DNA from: Jeotgalibacillus campisalis
GTDB lineage: Bacteria; Bacillota; Bacilli; Bacillales; Jeotgalibacillaceae
Assembly: GCF_000829515.1 (NCBI RefSeq)
Contig: NZ_JXRR01000021.1
Location: 62,001 to 126,000, forward strand
Direction of reading: 5' to 3'
DNA: 64,000 nt
In this document: positions 51,092-58,608 of the stretch, in pieces
How positions within the stretch are numbered: position 1 is the first letter of the stretch
Layout of the letters: each line of letters opens with the position of its first letter
Notes under the pieces: generated by a model
What the model was told of the DNA's origin: nothing
The model's database searches: none
The model's input: only the letters and a program-made list of their open reading frames with translations
Made by a program: the position numbers and the translations under genes

Positions 51092-51757
51092 TCAAATAAC
51101 AATCCTTCTTATCAAACAAAAGGCTTCAGCTGCATTTACCCCAATTGTGGAGCCTCTTAATTTTGCCAGGGAAGTAATGGCTTCAAGAGATCTGGGGTGT
51201 GGAAAGGTTGTTAATTGGGTTTTAAAATAGCTCATGGCTTTTATTTTTTTATCCAGATAATTGCTGACATTAACAAACGCATTTGGAATAAATACATTGG
51301 TGACATGCGGAACGTTCCACTCTGTCTCTGATAACGTTTCATACGAATATACTTCTAATACTTTATGAACCTTTATTGGCCTAACGCCAACCATGGTGGC
51401 TTGAGAAACGATAAAGTGATCCAAATGCATATCTCCATAGTGAGGAATATAAACGATATCCGGTTTTACTTCATCTATTATCGTATTTATTTTTTTATTA
51501 ATTTCGTGTTTTGGTATTTCACTCAACATAACCGCTGGAAACTCTAAGAAGAACGTCTCTTTGATGCCAAGGCAGTTATGAGATGCCAGGGCTTCGCTGC
51601 GAAGCATTTTTAAAAAATCTTCAGGGAACATGGAAGGATGACCGCTGGTTACAACAGCTACATAAACGTCATGACCTTCATCGACATATTTAGCAATTGT
51701 GCCTCCTGCACCCAATACTTCATCATCAGCATGTGGAGCTACCACTAAAACGTTCAT
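51092..51757 (-). CDS. PIG-L family deacetylase
   Basis: 221-aa LmbE-like zinc deacetylase. Motif APHADDEVLG (H9, D11, D12) and HYGDMHLDHF, the HxxH-type second zinc motif, are intact. N-acetyl-sugar or pseudo-disaccharide deacetylation is the family activity. Last gene of an operon with ATGA overlaps to a formyltransferase and a phosphoglycosyl transferase, so the substrate is probably an acetamido group on a nucleotide- or lipid-linked sugar. Resembles BshB at family level, but the operon argues for glycan modification. Confidence 0.87.
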   Translation of the reverse strand: MNVLVVAPHADDEVLGAGGTIAKYVDEGHDVYVAVVTSGHPSMFPEDFLKMLRSEALASHNCLGIKETFFLEFPAVMLSEIPKHEINKKINTIIDEVKPDIVYIPHYGDMHLDHFIVSQATMVGVRPIKVHKVLEVYSYETLSETEWNVPHVTNVFIPNAFVNVSNYLDKKIKAMSYFKTQLTTFPHPRSLEAITSLAKLRGSTIGVNAAEAFCLIRRIVI

Positions 51758-52677
51758 CTATTTCCCCCCTGGGACCCAAACTTATGTCCTTCAATAAAAA
51801 GATTTTCATCCGATAAAACCTCGTAGTGTGTAATCACCAAAATCGAATCCTTTGTCAATACACCGATCTCACCGGATTGGCTGATCCAGGCGATTTGCCC
51901 AGGCTGACCAATTATCTTTTGATTCGTTTCTATATGTGCTTTCCATATAATTACCTTATTCCCTTTATAGTAACTAAAGGCGCCAGGGTAAGGTTTACTT
52001 GTGGCCCGGATAAGGGTTTGGATTTCTTTGCCTGATTGTTCCCAATCGATTTTTCCATCCTCAGGCCTTCTAACCAATAAAAATGTTGCTTTTTCATGAT
52101 CCTGTTTACGAAAATCAACTGAATCATTATAAATATCGTAAATGCATTGATTTAGGGCTTCTTTCATCGCCCCACAAACCTTGTGATAGACGTCCATCGC
52201 ATAGTCGGTTTCTTCAATTGTATATGAAGATTGTTTAATAATATCACCTGAATCCAGCCCCTGATCAAGTCTAAATAAGGAAACTTTTGATTCCGTCTCC
52301 CCCAAAATGATCTGCCAGGGGATAGCGGCTCTTCCTCTATGCTTCGGGAGGGGAGTCGGGTGAAAACCAATTGAATACTTTCTCGCCATACCAAGGAGAT
52401 TCTCGGATAAGATTTGCGATAGACCCATGACATAAATGAAATCAGGGGCAACTTTTTTTATTTGATTTAAAACATCCTGGTGATTAATCTTAGTAAACGT
52501 CAAGAAGGGGATATTGTTTGCCAAAGCTATTTTATGGATGGGGAAGTAATCAGACACATTTTTAGCTGCTCCTTCATCAAGAGCACAGACAAGATTAATT
52601 TTTACGCCTGTTTCGATTAAAGTTTCCAAGGCGATCTTACTGGAAATAACGGATCCGATAAAGACAGTCCTGCTCAT
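51754..52677 (-). CDS. Sugar formyltransferase-like protein (FMT family)
   Basis: 307 aa. N-terminal formyltransferase Rossmann domain (about 1-180) with FHPTPLPKHRGRAAIPW (H106) and LDQGLDSGDIIKQ (D142). C-terminal domain of the FMT/OB type (about 210-300). The residue two before the catalytic His, usually Asn in FMT and ArnA, reads as Gly (G104). Genome pipelines would call it methionyl-tRNA formyltransferase, but the operon points to an N10-formyl-THF dependent transferase acting on a sugar amine. Start overlaps the upstream stop by 4 nt, as does its end with the deacetylase. Confidence 0.8.
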   Translation of the reverse strand: MSRTVFIGSVISSKIALETLIETGVKINLVCALDEGAAKNVSDYFPIHKIALANNIPFLTFTKINHQDVLNQIKKVAPDFIYVMGLSQILSENLLGMARKYSIGFHPTPLPKHRGRAAIPWQIILGETESKVSLFRLDQGLDSGDIIKQSSYTIEETDYAMDVYHKVCGAMKEALNQCIYDIYNDSVDFRKQDHEKATFLLVRRPEDGKIDWEQSGKEIQTLIRATSKPYPGAFSYYKGNKVIIWKAHIETNQKIIGQPGQIAWISQSGEIGVLTKDSILVITHYEVLSDENLFIEGHKFGSQGGNR

Positions 52678-53342
52678 TTTTCACTTCCTTTCTTTACAAT
52701 CGATTTGGATTTATTAAGAAATTTCTCTTCTCCAAGTAGGACAATCGCGAGGGTTTTTAAAATAATTTTCATATCCACTGCAAAACTGACTTGATTGATA
52801 TATTTTATGTCGTGAGCACTTTTTTCTTTTCGTTCCAAATAAATATTGCCATTTACCTGTGCCAGTCCAGTAAGGCCTGGTTTTACCTTAAATCGTTCCA
52901 GCTCCCATTCCTCATATTGTTCAAGGTACTCCGGCAGATTTGGTCTAGGTCCGACAAAGGACATATCCCCTTTTAGAATATTGATCAGCTGTGCTAATTC
53001 ATCGATTTTAAATCGCCTTAAAAACGTCCCAATCGGAGTAATCCTGCTGTCACTGCCCCTGATTTCCACTCCAGCCTTTTGAAATAAAACTGCATCCTGC
53101 TTCATCGTCCTGAATTTATAAACCATAAATATTTTTCGATCCATACCAGGTCTCTCCTGCATAAAAAAGACCGGTCCTTTTGAATCCAGTTTAATTAGAA
53201 GAATGACCACCAGTAAAATTGGGGACAACAGTATTACGGCAGCCAATGCTAGTACAAAATCTATCATTCTTTTATAATACCTGCTATATAAATCCTTTGA
53301 GCCTCTTCGTGAAGGTGATTCTCTATTTTGCCCATTCTGCAT
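52674..53342 (-). CDS. Phosphoglycosyl transferase (second copy in window)
   Basis: 222 aa. N-terminal membrane helix (about 30-50), VYKFRTMKQDA, catalytic Asp-Glu in FKIDELAQLINILKGDMSFVGPRP, and GLTGLAQVNGN. It is distinct in sequence from EpsL (KFRTM and DE motifs shared). Starts the three-gene operon, so it probably initiates a separate lipid-linked glycan. GGGGGTGATG ribosome site. Upstream 511 bp hold no gene except repeat copy 3. Confidence 0.9.
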   Translation of the reverse strand: MQNGQNRESPSRRGSKDLYSRYYKRMIDFVLALAAVILLSPILLVVILLIKLDSKGPVFFMQERPGMDRKIFMVYKFRTMKQDAVLFQKAGVEIRGSDSRITPIGTFLRRFKIDELAQLINILKGDMSFVGPRPNLPEYLEQYEEWELERFKVKPGLTGLAQVNGNIYLERKEKSAHDIKYINQVSFAVDMKIILKTLAIVLLGEEKFLNKSKSIVKKGSEK

Positions 53343-53736
53343 TTTTCATCACCCCCTTGAAACTCTTTTCAGGTTCATTAAACAAAACCATTCAAATTAT
53401 ATTCAAACGAGAACTAAAAAATGAGGCCTATTGCGGATGGTTTTTGTTAATCATCGAAGGCTTGTTAAAGAGAAAATAATTCATATTTAGAAAGGAATAA
53501 TCTTATTAACTTAACCGGAAAATAAACACACCATCACTACAAACTTACATAGAAAATTTTTTTATGAAATTCTACTGTTTTGGATTTTATTGAAGGGGAG
53601 GGGGAGCTGATTGGTAAAAGCGGGAGATGAAGGCCACCTGCTGCAACAAGTCTTGTCTTGAGGAAACATGCTCTGCAACATAAAAACACCCCCCATTTAG
53701 AAGGCATTAACACAGTAGTTCAAAAAAACCAGTTTG

Positions 53737-53810
53737 ATAGAGGCGGAGGCCAAGGAGTCGCCACCTTCCGCCCCGGTCACCTCTTACTAATGATATATAC
53801 TGCCTCATTT
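53737..53810 (-). repeat. Dispersed intergenic repeat, copy 3 (5' half)
   Basis: Minus strand AAATGAGGCAGTATATATCA, TTAGTAAGAGGTGACC, GGGGCGGAAGGTGGCGACTC. It differs from the 5' end of copy 1 at only about 5 of 58 positions and then breaks off at CCT. The rest of the gap 53343-53853 is AT-rich with no gene I can support. Confidence 0.85.
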
Positions 53811-53853
53811 TAAACCTTTTTAAAAGTAATGCTTCAGCATCTTTGATTAAGAA

Positions 53854-54507
53854 TTATTTACTTTTTGTTTCTTTTACTACTTGAACTACTTTAGAAGGCT
53901 CCACACGTTTTGTGTAATCAGATTCAACCTCTGCAAAAATAATTTCGCCTGATGAATCGATTACAAACGTTGCAGGCTTCGGAAGCTCCCAATCGTTATT
54001 TCCATTATGTCCCGGAACATCGAGTCCGGAATCTTTATAAACAGCGATTAGATCCTCCGGCATTTTAAATACCAGATCAAACTGCTCGGCTACTTCATTG
54101 GAATCGTCACTCAGCACAGTAAATTGAAGATCATTTTTTTCCTTTGTTGATAAAGAAGCATCCGGTTTTTCTGGGCTGATGGCGATAAGTGATGCACCAG
54201 CCTCTTTAATAGAAGAAAGCTCTCTTTGATACGCTTTTAATTCAAGATTGCAATATGGACACCAGCCGCCCCGGTAAAAGGTTAAAATGACAGGGCCTTG
54301 TTTCAGCACTTCCTGAATCGAAATCTGTTCTCCAGCGGCATTGGGTAAAGTGAAAGCTGGTACTTGATCTCCTGCCTTCAAGCCTTGTGCAACACCAGAT
54401 TCTTTTAATTCCTGCGTTGCTTTCGCCATAATTTCCTGCTTTTCTTTCGGCGCTTTTTGTTTAAACTGTTCCTTGTACGCTTGAATGTCCTCTAAAAGTG
54501 TTGTCAT
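53854..54507 (-). CDS. Peroxiredoxin-like AhpC/TSA-family protein
   Basis: 217 aa. A coiled N-terminal part (residues 1-45, Lys/Glu/Gln rich) precedes the thioredoxin-like AhpC/TSA domain. Motif FYRGGWCPYCNLEL gives C83 and C86 (CPYC), where classical peroxiredoxins have a PxxxT/SxxC motif, so the chemistry may be thioredoxin-like. No signal peptide. AAAGGAGGC ribosome site. Likely peroxide or disulfide reduction in the cytosol. Confidence 0.85.
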   Translation of the reverse strand: MTTLLEDIQAYKEQFKQKAPKEKQEIMAKATQELKESGVAQGLKAGDQVPAFTLPNAAGEQISIQEVLKQGPVILTFYRGGWCPYCNLELKAYQRELSSIKEAGASLIAISPEKPDASLSTKEKNDLQFTVLSDDSNEVAEQFDLVFKMPEDLIAVYKDSGLDVPGHNGNNDWELPKPATFVIDSSGEIIFAEVESDYTKRVEPSKVVQVVKETKSK

Positions 54508-54610
54508 GAATGAATGCCTCCTTTACGTTGACACCACTATAGCATGAAAGAAAGGAATGATGCTTTTAATCTGCCTGCTTAAAATGCAGACCGTTTAAGA
54601 TCCGTTTGCA

Positions 54611-54655
54611 AAAAAATAAAGCACAAGATTTCCAAAAGGAAACCTCATGCTTTAG
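54611..54655 (-). terminator. Terminator-like hairpin left of the ssrA-derived repeat
   Basis: Minus strand AAAGCATGAGGTTTCC / GGAAATCTTGTGCTTT then ATTTTTTTG. It could be the ssrA terminator left from before island insertion, or end the CNNM operon. Confidence 0.75.
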
Positions 54656-54663
54656 GTTATTTA

Positions 54664-54719
54664 TGAGTATATCACCAAATTGTATATTTGGTGGAGATGG
54701 CGGGGGTTTAACGCCCTTA
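54664..54719 (-). mobile_element. Degenerate copy of the ssrA 3' end (putative att site)
   Basis: Plus strand TGAGTATATCACCAAATTG..TTTGGTGGAGATGGCGGG parallels TGAGTAATTCCACCAATTT..GTTGGTGGAGACGGTGGG at the true ssrA 3' end (57562-57605). TTGGTGGAGA is identical (54688-54697 and 57587-57596), and the following T-arm residues match in part. Fits a duplicated attachment site left by integration into ssrA. Confidence 0.7.
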
Positions 54720-54789
54720 AACCTGAATCTTTTTTACCTCATTGTTCATTACAGATCTTCTCTTACATGAATGATACTGTTAAATTTTC

Positions 54790-55827
54790 TTAACTTTTTG
54801 ATGCAGTATTCTCTTGTTCGGTCATGCGGGGCAGCACATTGTTAAAAATATCATTCATGGTGATAACACCGAGAAACTCGGAACCGTCCATAACTACGGC
54901 AAGCTGCTCACTGGAGCGTCGCATGTTGGTAAGAGCTTCATGTAAAAGTGTACCCGGCTCCAAAACGAAAGAGGGACGTGCAAGTTTCCACACCGGCTTA
55001 TCCGCTGGCTCGAGCAGCGTATCTCGAACATGCAGGACTCTTGGCGGTGCATCATCTTCCGCCATAATAAGGATCCTTTTGTGTCCGGTCCGTTGTGTGG
55101 CTTCCTGGACATCCTGTGCGGTGGCTTCAGAATCTACCGCAGTTGCAGAGGATTTTTTCGAAAGCAAGTCCCCGACCCGCAAGGTTTCCAAATCCAGAGC
55201 ACCTGAAATAGGTTTGCGGATTGACGCGTCCAACGCACCAACATTAGCGGAATACTCCACAAGGTGCCTGATGGTCTCGGCATCTTGACCACCAACCGCT
55301 GCAGTATTGACCGGTTCGACACCAGATGCCTTAACAAGGCTGTTGGCTATATGGTTAACCCATTCTAACAAGGGGCGGAATGGCCGGATAAATATGCGGG
55401 CAGGGAAGCCAATCATTATAGCCGAAGCCTCAGGATGCGCAATCGCCCACGATTTAGGCGCCATTTCACCAATGACGAGATGCAGGAATGTCACAATCAG
55501 CAGGGACAAAAAGAAAGATGTCCCATCTGCCAGCCAGTATGGAAGACCTGCCCCAGCGAATACCGGCGAAAACCAATCATCCACTGCTGGTTTCGTCACC
55601 GCACCAAGGGCAAATGTACATACTGTAATTCCCAACTGTGCACCTGCAAGCATGACTGTAAGTTCATTTACTGATTGCAATGCAGCCCGGGCGCCACGGT
55701 TCGTGCGTGCTTCCTCTTCAAGGCGATGACGCCGAGCTCCAAGAAGCGCAAATTCGATGATAACAAAGAAGGCACTTAATGAAATAATTCCTGTTGTCAC
55801 TAATATCACAATTAAGGGGTTACTCAT
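54790..55827 (-). CDS. CNNM/hemolysin-type membrane protein with CBS domains, shorter paralogue
   Basis: 345 aa. DUF21 (CNNM) membrane domain at about 1-175 with the LGARRHRLEEEARTNRGARAALQ cytosolic stretch and FLHLVIGEMAPKSWAIAHPE. CBS pair at about 215-335. No C-terminal CorC_HlyC domain. Family members handle Mg or other divalent cations, or membrane stress. Overlaps the longer paralogue by 8 nt. Alanine- and arginine-rich wording and paired layout recall actinobacterial DUF21 pairs. Lies inside the ssrA-flanked segment. Confidence 0.88.
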   Translation of the reverse strand: MSNPLIVILVTTGIISLSAFFVIIEFALLGARRHRLEEEARTNRGARAALQSVNELTVMLAGAQLGITVCTFALGAVTKPAVDDWFSPVFAGAGLPYWLADGTSFFLSLLIVTFLHLVIGEMAPKSWAIAHPEASAIMIGFPARIFIRPFRPLLEWVNHIANSLVKASGVEPVNTAAVGGQDAETIRHLVEYSANVGALDASIRKPISGALDLETLRVGDLLSKKSSATAVDSEATAQDVQEATQRTGHKRILIMAEDDAPPRVLHVRDTLLEPADKPVWKLARPSFVLEPGTLLHEALTNMRRSSEQLAVVMDGSEFLGVITMNDIFNNVLPRMTEQENTASKS

Positions 55828-57223
55828 TACTCCCCCTCCTTACCTGTTTCGATTCTGAATCATTTTCTGTTTCTGTTTGATCGATTGTCAAGTTGACCAG
55901 GGTAGGAACCCTTTTCTCTACCTCTATTATCCGTGTTATTAGGAAACGGCGGATTGGTTCTTCGTTAACAAGGTCAGCAGGGTCCTCCGGCAGTTCCACC
56001 GTGATCTTTTCATCAACAGCTGGGAGGTTTCCATAATGCGCAATAAGCATTCCTGCTATTGTTTCATAATCACCACGTGGCAGCTCGTATCCTATTTCGC
56101 GTTCGGCTTCATCAATGTGAACATCTCCGCTCATTTGCCACGAGCCCTCTCCTTCAGATTTCACTAAAGCAGGCATTTCGCCGCTGTCGTGCTCATCTGA
56201 AATTTCTCCAACCACTTCTTCAGCCAAATCTTCCAACGTCAATATCCCAGTAAAGCCGCCATACTCATCAATAACACAAGCAAGGTCGTCTTTTGTCTCA
56301 CTCATACGTTTTTGCACATCTGGCAGCGCCATTAAAGTAGCGACGACTAACGGAGGTCTCATAATTGTCGTTACAGAGTCATCGTCAGCGGCGGATGTGG
56401 ACAGTACATCGACAAGATGCACCACACCGATCGGTTCATCTTCTGTATTAACAACCGGGTAACGGGTATGTTCCTTTGCCATCAAAGACCGTACCTCCCC
56501 TATTGTCATGTCCGGATTTACGCTGCGCGCGCGAGAACGTGGTGTCATCGCATGCTCGACGTTACGCTGCGGATAGTCCAAAATTCGATCCAGTAAAATG
56601 GACAAGCCTTTTGGCAGATCACCACTTTCACGGGAGTCAGCTACGATGGATTCAAGATCGCGAGCGTTGGCACTGCTATCTAGATCATGCACTGGCTCGA
56701 TTCGCAAAAGCCTCAAAAATTTATTGGCTGACTGATCGAAAAATTTAATTAGCCATCCAAAAACCTTAAGATAAATATTTGTTGAGGAAGCGAGCTTTCT
56801 CGCCAATGGTTCAGGATTCGCAATCGCAAGGTTCTTAGGATATAATTCACCAAAAATCATCTGGACAATGGTTGAAACACCCAAAGCCAGTACAGTACCG
56901 ACTGTGATACTAACTGCGGCAGGCACCCCTGCCCCGTCAAGCAGCACACTTAAACTCTCTCCTACCAAAGGCTCGGCAACATAACCAATAAGCAGGCCTG
57001 TTACAGTGATGCCGAGTTGAGCTCCAGAAAGCATGAATGATGTCTGGTTTGTGACCTTTAATGCACGTTTAGCTTGTTTATCCCCTTGATCTGCGAGTGC
57101 CCGCAATCGTGAGCGGTCGACAGACATATAGGCAAATTCTTGAGCGACAAAATATCCATTTGCGGCGATAATCGCGAGAATCACGATAATGCCGAGCAGC
57201 AAAGTAAGCACGGCTGTTAACAT
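55820..57223 (-). CDS. CNNM/hemolysin-type membrane protein with CBS and CorC domains
   Basis: 467 aa. DUF21 membrane domain at about 1-190 (VAQEFAYMSVDRSRLRALADQGDKQAKRALKV, FGELYPKNLAIANPEPLA), CBS pair at about 215-330 (MTPRSRARSVN, VIDEYGGFTGILTLEDL), CorC_HlyC transporter-associated domain at about 350-440 (GDVHIDEAERE, YETIAGMLI). Probable divalent-cation efflux or membrane-repair protein. Its ATG lies in the last codons of the 45-aa ORF (overlap ATGTTAA) and its end overlaps the shorter paralogue, so the three are co-translated. Confidence 0.9.
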   Translation of the reverse strand: MLTAVLTLLLGIIVILAIIAANGYFVAQEFAYMSVDRSRLRALADQGDKQAKRALKVTNQTSFMLSGAQLGITVTGLLIGYVAEPLVGESLSVLLDGAGVPAAVSITVGTVLALGVSTIVQMIFGELYPKNLAIANPEPLARKLASSTNIYLKVFGWLIKFFDQSANKFLRLLRIEPVHDLDSSANARDLESIVADSRESGDLPKGLSILLDRILDYPQRNVEHAMTPRSRARSVNPDMTIGEVRSLMAKEHTRYPVVNTEDEPIGVVHLVDVLSTSAADDDSVTTIMRPPLVVATLMALPDVQKRMSETKDDLACVIDEYGGFTGILTLEDLAEEVVGEISDEHDSGEMPALVKSEGEGSWQMSGDVHIDEAEREIGYELPRGDYETIAGMLIAHYGNLPAVDEKITVELPEDPADLVNEEPIRRFLITRIIEVEKRVPTLVNLTIDQTETENDSESKQVRRGSNE

Positions 57224-57354
57224 AAGCAGTTTACCGCCTTAAAAGCATAGATAAATTGGATACAATAATCAGGCTCCTGAACAGATGAGCTGTCACCGCT
57301 TGTATCAGAATCACCAGATTCACTGTTAATGGATGACATAAATTTCTTATTCAT
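57217..57354 (-). CDS. Small 45-aa ORF heading the CNNM operon
   Basis: ATG at 57354 with GGAGGAAAT 6 nt upstream. MNKKFMSSINSESGDSDTSG opens a Ser/Asp-rich half, then a hydrophobic, Cys-containing end (CIQFIYAFKAVNCLC). The stop overlaps the ATG of the next gene, a coupling geometry seen for real leader genes. It could be a coupling ORF that only sets translation of the CNNM gene, or a short regulatory peptide. Not recognised. Confidence 0.55.
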   Translation of the reverse strand: MNKKFMSSINSESGDSDTSGDSSSVQEPDYCIQFIYAFKAVNCLC

Positions 57355-57429
57355 TATTTTATTTCCTCCGATATGTTCATAATTATTTTTCACAATACAG
57401 ATGGCTTAGTATAAAAGCAATAATTTAGC

Positions 57430-57458
57430 TTATTATGCACTGAGACCTAACAAATCAA
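57430..57458 (-). promoter_or_regulatory. Candidate promoter of the CNNM operon
   Basis: Minus strand TTGATT at 57458-57453, 17-nt spacer, TAATAA at 57435-57430, about 75 nt before the 45-aa ORF. Confidence 0.4.
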
Positions 57459-57491
57459 TATAAAAAGTTGAGCAAGGGGTTGCTGACCAAA

Positions 57492-57541
57492 TAAAAAACA
57501 GGGATATTACAGAAGAGTTTATCTCCTCTAATATCCCTGTT
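57492..57541 (-). terminator. Terminator downstream of ssrA
   Basis: Minus strand ACAGGGATATTA / TAATATCCCTGT with a long inner loop (GAGGAGATAAACTCTTC), then TTTTTTATTT. Confidence 0.85.
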
Positions 57542-57587
57542 GCGTCATGCATTTATCTAAGTGAGTAATTCCACCAATTTATGTAGT

Positions 57588-57947
57588 TGGTGGAGACGGT
57601 GGGAGTCGAACCCACGTCCAGAAACTTCAACACTTAAGCGTCTACGAGCGTATTCAATCCATTCGCAATTCGCCAGCTCTTATGCCGATTGACAGGCGTC
57701 CAAGTGGCTAATCTGATTGGTCTCTTCAGTCGACCTCAGATGGTGGCCGAACAGCGTATCCCACTGATTAGTGAGCCTCATTCAGGTCTACATGGGCGAT
57801 AGACAGGTGAGGCCTCAAGTGCGTATTAGGCAGCTAGAGCTAAATCTTGTTTGTTGTTAACTATTTGTGTTGACGTTGATGACGAAGACGATCCCTCCGG
57901 CTCGCGACTCAAGCTCGAACCATTCCTGTCGAATCCGTAACGTCCCC
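57588..57947 (-). ncRNA. ssrA: tmRNA
   Basis: About 360 nt. The 5' end GGGGACGTTACGGATTCGACA and the 3' end GGACGTGGGTTCGACTCCCAC then CGTCTCCACCA form the tRNA-like domain, with GGGGAC pairing GTCTCC. The tag frame ends GATTTAGCTCTAGCTGCC then TAA, giving a C-terminus DLALAA preceded in frame by NNKQ. The usual GK start of Bacillus tags is absent. The resume codon is probably the AAC after AATAGTT, but this is uncertain. Rescues stalled ribosomes with SmpB, encoded just upstream. Confidence 0.97.
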
Positions 57948-58046
57948 TTGATCAAGGAAGAAAAAGGATGTTATCCAATTTCCTGTACGGGATTCCCAAG
58001 TGAATTCGGGAATATGAGTAGCTCATCGCTAAAAGCGACTAAGAAC

Positions 58047-58074
58047 AGTATACCATATATTAATTTTATTTCAA
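58047..58074 (-). promoter_or_regulatory. ssrA promoter
   Basis: Minus strand TTGAAA at 58074-58069, 16-nt spacer, TATACT at 58052-58047. Lies in the smpB-ssrA gap and gives a precursor about 90 nt longer than mature tmRNA at the 5' end. Confidence 0.65.
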
Positions 58075-58083
58075 CCCGCGAGC

Positions 58084-58548
58084 TTATCGCTGGCTGTCTT
58101 TAAAGGCACGCTGCATTTCCCGCTTGGCTTCTTTCTTCTTCAGCGTTTCCCGTTTATCGTAATTTTTCTTACCCTTGGCTAGGCCAATCAGCACTTTTGC
58201 GTAGCCGTCTTTTAAATACATTTTTAGCGGCACGATGGAATAGCCCTGCTGTTTCGTTGCGCCTATTAATTTATTAATCTGCTGTCTGTGAAGAAGAAGT
58301 TTACGTTCACGCAGCGGGTCATGGTTAAACTGATTTCCCTGCTCGTAAGGAGACACGTGAGCGTTATTTAAAAACACTTCTCCGTTTGATATTCGGGCAA
58401 ATGAATCTTTTAATTGCACACGCCCATTCCGAATGGACTTGATTTCTGTTCCTCTCAGGACAATACCCGCTTCAAATGTTTCTTCGATAAAATAATCATG
58501 GTTGGCTTTTTTGTTCTGCGCCAGCACTTTTCCAGATCCCTTTGGCAT
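58084..58548 (-). CDS. smpB: SsrA-binding protein SmpB
   Basis: 154 aa from the ATG at 58548 (AAGGAGGAG upstream, [15 protein letters not shown]). OB-fold with [34 protein letters not shown], the [34 protein letters not shown] core and a basic C-terminal tail ([18 protein letters not shown]) that enters the mRNA channel of the stalled ribosome. An ATG at 58593 would overlap the intercistronic hairpin and is rejected. Confidence 0.96.
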   Translation of the reverse strand: MPKGSGKVLAQNKKANHDYFIEETFEAGIVLRGTEIKSIRNGRVQLKDSFARISNGEVFLNNAHVSPYEQGNQFNHDPLRERKLLLHRQQINKLIGATKQQGYSIVPLKMYLKDGYAKVLIGLAKGKKNYDKRETLKKKEAKREMQRAFKDSQR

Positions 58549-58575
58549 TTGTGACTCCTCCTTGTAGCGAGCAAG

Positions 58576-58599
58576 GCGGCAGTGTGAGTCCACTGCCGC
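58576..58599 (-). other. Intercistronic hairpin between rnr and smpB
   Basis: Perfect 9-bp stem GCGGCAGTG / CACTGCCGC with a 6-nt loop and no T-tract. Possibly an RNA processing or stabilising hairpin. Confidence 0.5.
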
Positions 58600-58608
58600 G
58601 CCCGTACC

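Noticed and set aside
53580-53660. TTG-initiated ORF of about 16 codons after GGGGAGGGGGAG near 53600
   Set aside because: Too short and without context or conservation evidence. Possibly chance purine-rich DNA.
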